A DNA stretch of 25,013 nt from Micractinium sp. NFX-FRZ (taxonomy: Eukaryota; Chlorophyta; Trebouxiophyceae; Chlorellales; Chlorellaceae). The DNA lies in NCBI GenBank assembly GCA_029339195.1, contig JAPTJF010000644.1, positions 1 through 25,013 of the forward strand, given 5' to 3'. The position numbers were made by a program, and so were the translations under genes. Positions 9,425 to 18,949 of the stretch are shown here, in pieces (position 1 is the stretch's first letter; each line of letters begins with the position of its first letter). The notes under the pieces are model-generated. The model made no database searches and was not told the origin of the DNA. It saw only the letters and a program-made list of their open reading frames with translations.

Positions 9425-10643
9425 TCAGAAGGGCATGGGCACCGCCGCTGTGACGACGTTCACCACGGAGCGGTCGCACACCAGGTTGTTGGCTGACACG
9501 ATGATGGCATCGGGGGTCAGGGCGGAGCCGTCACGCAGAGCGATGCCGCCAGGGCCGGCAAACACCTGGGGGTGGGAGGAGGTGGGGTCATGGGGTGGGC
9601 AGTTGGTATGGAAGGGAGGGAGGACAGCCCTGGCAGAGGCGGTCAGGCACGCTAGCAACCAGGCAGGAAGGTGGGCGGGCACACCAGCACCCAGGGCTCC
9701 GCTTGTGGCTGGTAGCCCCCTTGCTAACTGCCCCCTGCCCAAACGGAACAACACGTAACAGCAGGATTGCCTGCAGAGGCAGGCCAGTCAGTGTTTCCAG
9801 CCCATACACCCACCGCCGGTGGGTGTCCGCAAACGCATTCCCCAGCCTGCACCATGCACCCCAGGTTCCTACGCCACCTCACCTGCACAGGCATGCCGTT
9901 CAGGGTGTCCACGGCCACTCGCACCCCGCCATCCTCCAGGTCCTCTGGCAGCAGCTGGCTGGCAGACGGCACCGCCACCTGGCCCTGCACGCACGAGGGG
10001 CAGGACAGCGGGGGCGACCCTCGTGGGAAAGCTATAGCAGGCATGCGCTGAGGAATGTGGGCACCCTAGGGAGGCCTCCTGCAACATCACCATGCTGCCT
10101 GTTCCCCTTCCTAGCCCCAACCTCTGTGCTAGCCCCTCTCACTGTCAAAACCGGCCAGCTCACCTGTGCGATGAGGAAAGTAAGCACCTCCTGCAGCGTC
10201 TCCCTGTCGGCCAGGTCCACCTTGCTGGCGTCCACCGCCAGCCAGGCGTCGTCCGTGGGGGCAAAGAAGGTGACGGTGGCAGTGGGGTCCTCCAGAAGCG
10301 TCAGCATGCCTGCAGGCCCAGAGCAGGAGGGAGCATGGGTGTGTGAGCAAAGGAAGGGGCGCAATGGGGGGATGACAGCTTGGCGTCCGCAGGGCGCGCC
10401 AGCAAGCCTGCAGGTCAAGGGCAGGAGGGAGCAGCGTGGCCAGCTGCCCACTCACCACAGGCACCACCTGTCAAACTGTTACTCAGCCTGCACGCCGCTC
10501 CCTACCTGCCGCCTGCAGGTGCGCCAGCGTCGTGCCCATGTCGGGGCGGGCGTGGAGCATGTCGACAATGGTAGTGTTGCAGGTGTCAGGCTGCGCTGGG
10601 ACAATGGTGGCGGTGGTCTGGGCGTCCGAAACGCCGAGGACCT
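9425..10643 (-). CDS. Fasciclin (FAS1) domain protein, 5' end unresolved
   Basis: Four exons join in phase: 10506-10643, 10164-10309, 9883-9984 and 9425-9565, about 175 residues. They hold one complete FAS1 fold: an N-terminal helix (TTIVDMLHARPDM, then LAHLQAAGML), the diagnostic TVTFFAPTDDAWLAV strand, and a C-terminal core ending in SVVNVVTAAVPMPF. FAS1 domains mediate adhesion at cell surfaces and walls, for example in Volvox algal-CAM and plant arabinogalactan proteins. The first exon begins about 15 residues before the domain with a two-base partial codon, so the signal peptide must be upstream. The open frame continues to an ATG at 10767 but gives a Cys/Pro-rich start that does not look like a good signal peptide. 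The expansin-like gene upstream is on the same strand, and its poly(A) signal lies between the two. Domain identity is firm; the start is not. Confidence 0.8.
10298..10435 (-). repeat. Duplicated 3' splice-site segment in a FAS1-gene intron
   Basis: Plus-strand 10310-10335 and 10408-10433 match at 23 of 26 positions (CTGCAGG, then GCAGGAGGGAGCA). The first copy is the real acceptor of the 10164-10309 exon. The second lies 98 bases upstream in the intron and also carries an exon-like edge (GCTTGCTGG against the true GCATGCTGA on the coding strand), so it is a decoy acceptor. Confidence 0.7.
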
Positions 10644-10855
10644 CTGCGCATGGCAGGGAGGTAGAAGTACAGCGGGAAAGAAGGGTCAGTGCGCAGAGGG
10701 CAGGACGGGGGTGGCAATGAAATTGACATGAGGCAGGAGTTGGGTGCACATCGGCGGGGCACCTCATACATGAGGCCGCCACCTTCCAACCCCTGCCTTT
10801 CGTCCCCACGCTCTTTGCACTAAATCTGCTTTTTGGGGGCCACCCCTGGGCGGAC

Positions 10856-10937
10856 GCCCGTGTGTGCACATCCGTCGCATTGCGTTACAGGTAACGCAAG
10901 CGGGGTGTGTGCACACACGGGCTTCACCCCGCTTGCG
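10856..10937. other. Compound inverted repeats around a poly(A) signal
   Basis: Three perfect inverted repeats overlap here: arms 10856-10870 with 10908-10922 (15 bp), 10880-10888 with 10891-10899 (9 bp, two-base centre) and 10895-10907 with 10925-10937 (13 bp). The first and third cannot form together. The TGTAA signal of the expansin-like gene is inside the central palindrome. The site lies between the stop of the expansin-like gene and the first supported FAS1 exon. Confidence 0.75.
10885..10889 (-). terminator. Polyadenylation signal TGTAA of the expansin-like gene
   Basis: TTACA on the plus strand, 154 bases after the expansin-like stop codon, matching the spacing in neighbouring genes. 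It argues that the expansin-like and FAS1 reading frames are separate transcripts. Confidence 0.55.
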
Positions 10938-11042
10938 CCAGCGGGCGATAGGGCGGGAGCAAAGCGGCCAAATGGGGACAGAGCGCAATTCATAATCAAA
11001 GGCAGCCATGGGTGCAGGGGCAGGTGCTAGTGCGGGGCAGGT

Positions 11043-13799
11043 CTAAGGAAGCACAGGGCTGGTGCCACTTGTTGCCGATGGCTGGGGGCGTGGTGAAGGG
11101 GAGGCGGCAGCAGCGAGTGCGGCAGCAGCGAGAGCGCCTGCGGGCGGGCTGGCACCGGCCCCTGTGTCCGAGGGGATCAGGAAAGACATCTGCTGACGCA
11201 GCGCCTCCCCAGTAAGAGGCTCGTGGTATGCTGTGGGGGAAGGCCCCACGCCCACGCCAGCCGCACCCGCTGTCGAAAACTGCACAGGAAGCGCCAGCTT
11301 GCCCGTCACGCCCGCCTGGGTAATGGCCTGCCTGCTCAAGTAAGAGGGGATGCCCAAGGGCCGGCAATAAGTGGGACGCCATCAGCAGGGTGGGACCTCG
11401 CTGTGCGTGGCCGGGGGTTGGGCACCCACACCACCCCTCACCCACAACCAGCCATCCCAGCAGCAATGCACACTCAGCCCAAGCCGCCGCCCACACCACG
11501 GTACCAGCGGGTCCAGCACCCACCTGGCCACCAGGGACTCCCCCTTGTCTGACGTGATCCGCATGTCCAGGGGGGACTCGGGCAGGCCGCTGCAAGGGAG
11601 GGAGAGATGGGTGCACGTCAGCAGGAGGGCGCCACAATGCAGAGGCGGCAGGAGCAGGACAAGCCTGCTTCACTGGGTGGGCACCTTGGCTGCGGCTGTG
11701 ATGCTCTGCCACCCAGCTAGACAGCCGGCCAGGCAGCCAAACGCTCATGCCAGCATTGAGCAGAAAGTCCCCTTTGCCTACCAAGCACCCACCAAAGACC
11801 CCATTTCATACCCGGCATGGCACCCACCTGAGCTCCCACTTCGCCCCCCAGCTGTTCTTCATTGGAGTCCAGGTGGTGCCAGCGAGGCTCATGCGGTCGC
11901 CCTGCCAGGGGTGTATGCCGGCGGTGCGAGTTGGGAAGGATGAGTGCAGAGAGCGAGAGAGTGAGAGGAAACAGGCGGGCAGGCGGCAGGGCTGGGCACA
12001 CAGCCCAGCACAACCGCAGTCAGGCATTCGGTTGGACAGATTGGCCAGTGCAGGTCCCTGGCTGGGTGCTGGCAGCTTTTGAGCCCAGCACCCACGCCTG
12101 CAAGCACCCACCAGTGATGCACCAACCCGGCACCCAAAAGGTCCCTGCTCACCGCCAGCGGGGACTTGCGCAGCTCGATGCTCTGGATGGCGCCCGTCCC
12201 AGCCACGCTCTCGAGAGACAGCCGGAGGTAGCCCCCCTCTGCAGAGGCATCAAGGCCCAGGCCGGGGCGAAGTGAAAGTCAGTGTGTGCAGCTGTTCAGG
12301 CACGTACCACAAGCTGGCGGCGCAGCACCCACTTCGTCCCCTCGCTCTGTGTCACAGGCTGCCCACCCACCCTGCCCAACCACCTGTGGCGCGGAAGGTG
12401 TCAATGTCCGCCACAATGGGCGCGGGGGCATCACACTCCACCTGGCGGTACCGGATGGACACCTGCACAGGGGATGGGGGTGAGAGGGGGCAGCTGTGTG
12501 CATTGCGGTGACAGGCGTGAGCTGTGGGGGGCATGCACGGCTGCTTGGTATAGCATGCAGGGCTGTGGAGATGGCTGGGTGAGCTCTTGACAGGGTGGCA
12601 GGCATCGGGACACAGCAAGCAACAGGCAGCGACAGGTTGTGCAGCAGGTGTGCTTGCCTCGCCGATGTCAGGGCTGGCTAGCTTCTGCTGGAAGGACAGG
12701 TAGTGCAGGGTGATCTGCAGGGGAGGATGAGAGGCGAGGGATGCAATGCAGGGTGAGCAGGGCGGCTGCTGGGCAGGCGAGCGGGCACAGTCCCGCATAT
12801 CGAGCGTGCATGCCAGTAGCCAGACAGCTCAAGTGGGTCCCACCGCCCGTCATGCCTCCATGTCCCCACGTGTACACACCTTGTTGGCAGGGCAGTCCAC
12901 GCAGGTGTCAGTGACCAGGGCGACGAGGCTGGTTGCGTTGGCGTTGTCGGGGCAGCCCTGCAGGCAGGCAGAGCGGAAGCGGCGGTGCGGGCAGAGGCGC
13001 TCAGGACTGCACCCCGCTCCTGCGTGTTCAGCACCCACCTGGCCAGGTGGACAGCACGGGGTGCGATGGCAGGACCAAGCGCAGATGCAGGCGCCCCCTG
13101 TCACCTGGAAGCCAGAGCGCGGGTCACACTGCAGCTCCAAGCAGGCGCCGCAGCCAAGCAGGGGGTGGCGCGAGGCGACGGCCAGCGGGTGAGTGGGGCC
13201 GACTGCCACTGCAGCCCAGAAGGGCCAGGCCTGCGGGTCCAGCTCTCCATAGCCTGCGGAGCAGCGGGAGGTAAGGGGGTGTTTTCAGATTTTGGTTCAG
13301 ATTTTGGGGCAAGGTGCAGGGTGCGGCCCACGCGCCAGCTGCATGCGCTCCAAGCGGGTTGCTTGCAAGCAGGCGGCAAGCTCGGCGGCCGCATGCAAGG
13401 GCGGCCCGCCATCCGCTCCTGTCCACCACCTCACCGCAGCTGCCCGACTTCACGCCTCCAGAAGGTACATGCGGGTCCTGGCCGTCAGTAGGCCCTCCAT
13501 AGGGCACAGCCACGCCTGTTGTCCACTCCTGGGCCAGCGGACCCGCCCAGGCGCTGCAGCGGGAGTACGAGCGGCGGCGGTGGCGGCGTAGTTGGCTCAG
13601 TCAGACAGAACGGCCCTGCCTCCATCTCTGGGCGACGGTAGGCACCTCTCCCAGGCAGCCAAGAGCCAGGCCAAAGCTGTGCGCACGCAGGGGACACGGC
13701 CGGGTCGGTCTGACACCAGCCCTCGCGCCTGCCTCACCCGCTGGCAGCGACAAGCAGCACCGCTGCGGCCAGAGCTACTCGGTTGAGGGCGCCAAGCAT
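11043..13799 (-). CDS. Secreted expansin-like protein
   Basis: Ten exons join in phase: 13738-13799, 13435-13553, 13105-13253, 12880-12957, 12658-12714, 12384-12462, 12153-12238, 11828-11901, 11524-11589 and 11043-11331 (352 residues). Residues 1-23 are a signal peptide (VALAAAVLLVAASGAWA). Residues about 35-166 match the expansin double-psi beta-barrel: SCGYGEL, CGACLELQC, LVTDTCVDCP and IRYRQVEC. Residues about 180-265 match the CBM63 beta-sandwich: SVAGTGAIQSIELRKS, then W221, W228 and W232, and LDMRITSDKGESLVA. Expansins loosen wall polysaccharide contacts without hydrolysis. The HFDLS motif reads HYLS here (140-143), with no Asp. A tail of about 80 residues rich in Ala, Pro and Ser follows the domain. 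The 12463-12657 intron starts with GC (GAG|GCAAGC). Family call strong; activity doubtful. Confidence 0.85.
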
Positions 13800-14041
13800 G
13801 ATCGCTTGCGGCCAAGAGAGGGATGGGTAGGGCTGCGGGGCCCGCGAGTGGAGCCGGCTGGCTGTCCAAGTGAGGCGTTGGCTCAGACTGAGGGGCGCGC
13901 CTGCTTGTGTGAAGGTGTGAAGGATAAAATGACTGGCCGTTCACAACTCGGCAGTTGATCAACTTGGGCACTGTTGTGCCCTGGGATGCCAACTGTGATG
14001 CTGGTGCCGCATGCAGCATGCAGGCACTTTACAGACGGCAG
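13800..14041. other. Intergenic gap between kinase and expansin-like genes
   Basis: Both neighbours read leftward. The stretch 14042-14225 should be kinase 3' untranslated region and 13800-14041 should hold the expansin-like promoter. The segment 14040-14110 is AT-richer than its surroundings. I see no other gene. Confidence 0.45.
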
Positions 14042-14046
14042 TTACA
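14042..14046 (-). terminator. Polyadenylation signal TGTAA of the kinase gene
   Basis: TTACA on the plus strand, 180 bases after the kinase stop codon at 14226-14228. The spacing agrees with the other minus-strand genes here. Confidence 0.55.
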
Positions 14047-14225
14047 ATGCCAAAGCAGATATGTGCACTCAAGAATCAATGTCATTATAATTTTTCAATC
14101 ACAGGTGGCAAAGCAATGAAGGCTCGTCCTGTACAGGCCGCTCACACCTCGCGTGGAGCGGCGCTTGCGGTGCCCGCCTTGCAGCGGTAGCACCCACATC
14201 ACACAGTCATGCACGGTTGCCTCCC

Positions 14226-17200
14226 TCACTCGCACGCCAGCAGCCGCATGAGCAGGTGCAGCGCCTCTGCGGCGTTGCCACTGTACCCCACCCGCGAAAA
14301 CAGCAGGTCCCCGAGAGCCGCCATGGTGGGTGGGCGGGGCGGGGCGGCACTTGCGCCGCTCCCGTCCCCGGTGGCGCCGCCTTCCACAGCTGTCACAGCC
14401 AGGCCGTGCAGCTCCTCAAACAACTTCTCTGACCCCAGCAGCGCGATGCAGCGCTTGCGCAGGTGCTGCGCCGCCACCCGCCGCTCCTCCTCCTCCTCCT
14501 CCGCGCACACCGCAGCCACTGCAGCCGCCATGGCCGCCGCATGGGCAAGCCCCGCCTCGTGTGCCTCACACGACAGCCCAGACCTCGCGTGGTCAGTCAG
14601 CCGCCTTGGCGGCAGCAGGCTGCTGTCCGACTTGGTGCTGCGCTCCACCAAGGAAGCAGCCGAGGCGACAGCTGGAGGCGCCAGCGGCGCTCCGCCGGGC
14701 GACCCTTCGCTGCCGCTGCCCCGCCCGCTGCCGACGCTGCTGCCGCTGCCGCGGTGCGCCAGCCACTGCTGCGCGGCGCCGCTCAGCTGGCGCAGGTGCT
14801 GCTGCACGTCAAAGTGTGACTCCCGGCGGGGGGAGGGCTGCGCAGCCAGCGAGCCGCTGCTGTCGCTTCTAGGCAGCACATGGGCTGGGTCCACCGCTGG
14901 CGACGCTGCCGCCTGGGGGTCTGCCGCCGGTGGTGATGCCTGTGCCGCCGCCAGCCCTGATTCAAGGGGCCGCACGGCTGCTGGGGAGGGCACGCCTAGC
15001 TGCCGCGCGGATGGTGGGGAAGGCGCATCGCCAGACACGCTCTGCCGGGCGCTCTGTGGCTGCTCCGTCTTGCGCCGCTGCGGCACGGCGGCTGCCGGCA
15101 GCGGCGGCTTGCGACGCTCGCCGGCGCCATAAGCTGACTGCTGCCGCTCTTGAACCGCCGCCCCTTCTTGCAAGCTGCGGCGCCCCACCACTGCCGCCGC
15201 CGCTCCTAACCGCCCAACGCCAGCTGCCAGCGGCTGCTGCGCCGCCCCCTCCGGCGGCGGGGCGTGCGGGCACGTGGCACGCCGTGCAGGCGGCTGCGGC
15301 GGCCGCGCCCCCGCGCGCGCATCTATAGACACCCTCATGCCCCCGCCGCCCCCCAGGCTCGACTTCTTGCCGCCGTCATAGTGGCCGCCGCTCAGGGCAG
15401 AGGGCAGCGCGGCCAGCACGGAGAGGGGCAGCTCGATCCCCATCTCTGCGGCCTTGGCCCGCACCGGCGGTAGGCTGAGCAGGCGCTCCGCGCTGGGCCG
15501 GCGGTTGGGTGCTGGGCTGAGGCAGCGGTGGATGATGGCCGTCAGGTCGGCGCTCAGGCCTATCACGGGCTCATAGCGTCCACGCAGGATCTTCATGATC
15601 AGGCTGGGCTGCAGAGAGGCCAAGGGGTTTGATTGGGGGGGAGACAAGGTGAACGGCGGCGGCCGGCTTTCCAGACACAGCAGATGTTCATGTTGGAAAC
15701 AGGGAGCGGGCACGGGGGGCCAGGCAAGGCGGCCCTCCCCGGGCAGCCTCCTTTGGGAGCATGCCACCCCACCAGCCCAGCAACGTTCCAGAACAACTCA
15801 TGCCTTGCGCATTCTTGCACGCAACCAGCCTGGCCCTGAGCATATGAGTGACTTTTCGCACCTGCGACTGCGCATCAAATGGGTGCCGCTTGGTGGCGCA
15901 CTCGTACAGCACCACGCCCAGCGCCCAGATGTCGGACTTGGAGTCATACGGCTTCTCCTGCGGGAGCGCAGGGCGTTGGAAACCCGGTTCAGGGCAGGAC
16001 AGGGTGGCCTGGTGAGAGTGCCAGAGACGGGCGAGGGTGATGAGGCGGGCAGAGGTGCGGGCAGCCCGCACGTCCGCCTGCGCTGCCAATCACACACTCG
16101 TTCTGCTGACCACCCTTTGTGACTGTACTGCTGTCCAAACCTGGATGCCACTCCCAACTACAGCCGACCCCGGGGCCTTTCGCACACAGCCACCGCCAGC
16201 CTGTCGGCTTCATGACCTGATGGGCTCCTGCTTGGCAAATGCTAATGCGCCCTCAACCCTTGCCCACACATGGCATACCTGGCAGATCTCTGGGGACAGG
16301 TAGAAGGGCGTGCCGATGAGCGTGCTGGCGTGGCTCTTGCCCTCTTCCAACACCTGCAGGCACCATCGGAATCGGGGAGGGCGCGTGGGTGCAGGCAGGC
16401 GTCAAGAAGGCAAGCACATGGATGAGTCGAAGAGTTAAAAGCCTCCGCAATGTTCACAGTCCACTGTTAGCCAGCATGGCGATGGGCTAGTCAACCCACC
16501 CTCACACCCATGCTGCTGCTGCATGGGGCTGCTGCACAGCTGGACCACCGTCTCCACCCACTCATCCAGCCATGAGCCAACGGCCCCCCGGCCAACCAGG
16601 CTCTCTTTTGCCTCACGCTAGCCACCCCACACCTCTCAGCTTGACCTGCCTGTGCGGCCCGCTGCCGCCTGGCCAAATGGCTGGCAGCGACTCGGCCCTT
16701 CAACCAGTCTCCACCCGCTCTCAGATACCCCAGCTGACAGCCATTGAAGCGCACCTTGGCCACGCCCACATCCCCCAGCTTGAACTGCGTGTGCCGCCCG
16801 CTGCCGTCCAGTGGGCCGGTGAGGAAGACGTTGAGGCTCTTCACATCGCGGTGCAGCATGCGCCTGCAGGCAGCACAGGGGGGCGCAACAGCGGCTGCAG
16901 GGTTAGGCGCATGATGCGTGCCGGTGAGGAAGGTGTTTCAGCTGTTCACGGCACAGTGCAGCATGCGCCTGCAGGCAGCACAGTGGAGCGCAACAGCGGC
17001 TCTGGGGTATAGCGAGTGTGGCGTGCCAGTGAGGAAGGTGTTTCGGTGCGGCACGCGCCTCCAGCCGGCGGTAGGGGCATATGGCGAGGAATGTCGTGGA
17101 TGAGTGGCGCAGGCAAAGCCCGCAAGATTGGGGTCACTCACGCCCTGCCCTTGACTGCAGCCTCCCACTTGCCGCCCCCGGCAGTCACCCACCCCGCCCT

Positions 17201-18442
17201 CCCAACCGTGCTGTGCACGAGGCGCAGCGCCAGCGCGATGCAGTCTACCCCGTCTAGATGGCTTCTTCACCGGGCATGCGCCCCACCCTTTCATCCCTGT
17301 CTCCCTCGCACCCCGCCCTCCCAACCGTGCTGTGCATGATGCGCAGCCCCAGCGTGGGGCAGCAGCACCCCTGGCAGGTGGCTTCTTCACCCAGCATGCA
17401 TGCCACCCTTTCACCCCTGTCTCCCTCCCCACCCCGCCCCCCCCGCCCCGCCTGCCTGCTGTGCATGTGGTGCAGCGCCAGCGCTATGTGCAGCAGCACC
17501 CGCCAGATGGCCTCCTCTGCCAGCGGGCGGGGCGAGCGCCCGATGGCCGCGTGCAGGCTGCCGCCCTGCGCCCACTCCATCACGATCACCAGCTTCCCCT
17601 CGTGCAGGAAGCTGTCGTAGTAGCGCGTGATGTGGGGGCTGTCCAGGCTGGCGAGAAGCTGCACGGAAGTGGGGGCGGCGGCGGGGCACAGGGCGTTGAG
17701 AGGACGGTTGCACAGGGCAGGGGGCCACGGCAGCGCATGAATTGAGGGTCTCCCAGGCTGGTCAGCAGTGGCGAAGCAGGTGTGGGCGGTGTGTTGGGGT
17801 GTGGGCGGGTGGACACGCAGCGAGGGAGGGGACGTGTGAGGGTGCTGAAGGGGGGTGGTTGTTGGGGCATAAACAGTGCTGAGGGAGTGTGGCAGAGAAG
17901 AGCCGGTGTGCGTGCAAGCGGTCAGGACGGCCAGCCACGAAGAGTGCCGGTGACGTGGCATCAGGTTAGGCAGGTCAGAGCGCACGTAGGGGCACTGTCC
18001 CACGGCAAGGGTGGGCAGAGAGCGAGATGCAGGCGCCGTGAGCGCCCCCCGCACCTGGCATTCCTGCACCGCTGCCAACTGGTCCTTGTGGCTTCGCTTG
18101 TCCAATTGAACTATCTGCGGGCGACGGCGTGCCAAAACGCGGCATGGTAAAAAGCGGGGAAGTGCACGCGCCGCATGCCGAGCGCACGCGGCCGGCGCAG
18201 CGGGGGCGCCCCGAGCCGCACTGCTGCGCACCGCTGCGCCTCCTTTGCCTGCCCAAAAGCACAAACACACAGCCCCTTGGCGTCTTAATATTATGTCATA
18301 CTCGCCAGGTGCCACAGCCACTTGCCTTGAGAGCGTAAAAACTGGCGTCCTGGCGCCGGCGCGCCAGCACCACCGTCCCCCAAGTGCCGCGCCCCAGCTC
18401 CCTGCTGACTTCGTAGTCGGCCCAGCAACTCCGCTCCGCCAT
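14226..18442 (-). CDS. NEK-like (NIMA-related) serine/threonine protein kinase
   Basis: Seven exons join in phase: 18326-18442, 18055-18114, 17456-17658, 16755-16863, 16279-16353, 15862-15957 and 14226-15608 (680 residues). The kinase domain spans about 11-264: glycine loop LGRGTWGTVV (16-25), lysine K39 in YALK, helix-C E57, HRDVKSLN (131-138), metal-binding D158 in DVG instead of DFG, TPFYLSPE (178-185), DIWALG and NRRPSAERLL. The order and wording (MLHRDVKSLNVFL, ALGVVLYE, LIMKILRG) are those of NEK kinases, which in algae act on cilia, cell cycle and microtubules; the role here is inferred. The last exon adds a 400-residue low-complexity tail ending in a helical, Glu-rich segment. Two introns start with GC: after ALK (18325) and after HMHS (17455). 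The third intron contains decayed copies of both flanking exon edges. Confidence 0.87.
16815..17070 (-). repeat. Three tandem copies of the HRD-exon edge, 105-bp period
   Basis: The segment around the true acceptor of the kinase HRD exon repeats from 16815, 16920 and 17025. A 28-base block spanning the acceptor is identical at 16851-16878 and 16956-16983. In the second copy the coding strand reads RMLHCAVNS then a stop, where the real exon reads RMLHRDVKSLN. The third copy is more decayed. These are pseudo-exons inside the intron, not alternative functional exons. Confidence 0.8.
17196..17480 (-). repeat. Three tandem copies of the kinase exon-3 end, 119-129 bp period
   Basis: The end of the exon coding ALHHMHS (true copy near 17456-17505) recurs near 17327-17370 and 17208-17243 on the same strand. 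The copies share CCTCCCAACCGTGCTGTGCA and nearby CACCCTTTCA(C/T)CCCTGTCTCCCTC blocks. The decoys read LGLRIMHSTV-like and LRLVHSTV-like. They lie in the same intron as the HRD-exon copies. Confidence 0.75.
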
Positions 18443-18758
18443 CCCGACGAACAACGGCAAAGCGGGGGTGCCAGCGGGGGCCCAAGGAGGAGCGGTCTCG
18501 CTTGAAGAAGTCGCGTCCGAGAGTGGCGGGCGCCCGAAACGTGTGAATGGACGTAGCGGGTGGTTAATTTAGAGGGATGTGTGTTGAGGAGACGGAATTA
18601 TATCGCCGTGCCGCCCCTAGTTGCGCCCTACGCGTTTGCCCGCGCCACCTGCTGTGCACGCTGTGCCGCTGTGCAGCGGTCCTCACCCTCATCCTCAGTT
18701 GACAAAATGCCTGTTTAATCACGGGGCTGCGATAACCATTCAACCAAGTTTGAACATT
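18443..18758. other. Kinase 5' flank
   Basis: This gap between the kinase start at 18442 and the AP2-like gene's poly(A) signal must hold the kinase promoter. It has a short AT-rich segment near 18560-18602 (GGTTAATTTAGAGG and GAATTATAT). No reading frame or RNA gene is supported. Confidence 0.45.
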
Positions 18759-18763
18759 TTACA
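18759..18763 (-). terminator. Polyadenylation signal TGTAA of the AP2-like gene
   Basis: TTACA on the plus strand, 187 bases beyond the stop codon at 18950-18952, in a locally AT-rich trailer (18764-18949). Confidence 0.55.
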
Positions 18764-18949
18764 TGTCAGGAATGGAACCAAAGCATCAAAACAGGCAGCA
18801 CAGCAGCGTCGGACCCTGGGAACGGATTTTGTAAAAAGGACAGTGCAGATGGATGCATAACAAAACTGTAGGAGCCAGACTAAATGGAGCCGGTTCCTGC
18901 TTTATGTGGAATACCAAAATTGTGGTAGCGTGCGATGTGCAGCTGCAAT

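Noticed and set aside
9595..10731. 378-codon open frame on the plus strand
   Set aside because: It is antisense to the FAS1 exons and their introns, without any recognisable motif.
16815..17480. Alternative functional kinase exons
   Set aside because: The HRD-exon copy has LHCAVNS followed by a stop and lacks the HRD Asp, so these are decayed copies rather than mutually exclusive exons.
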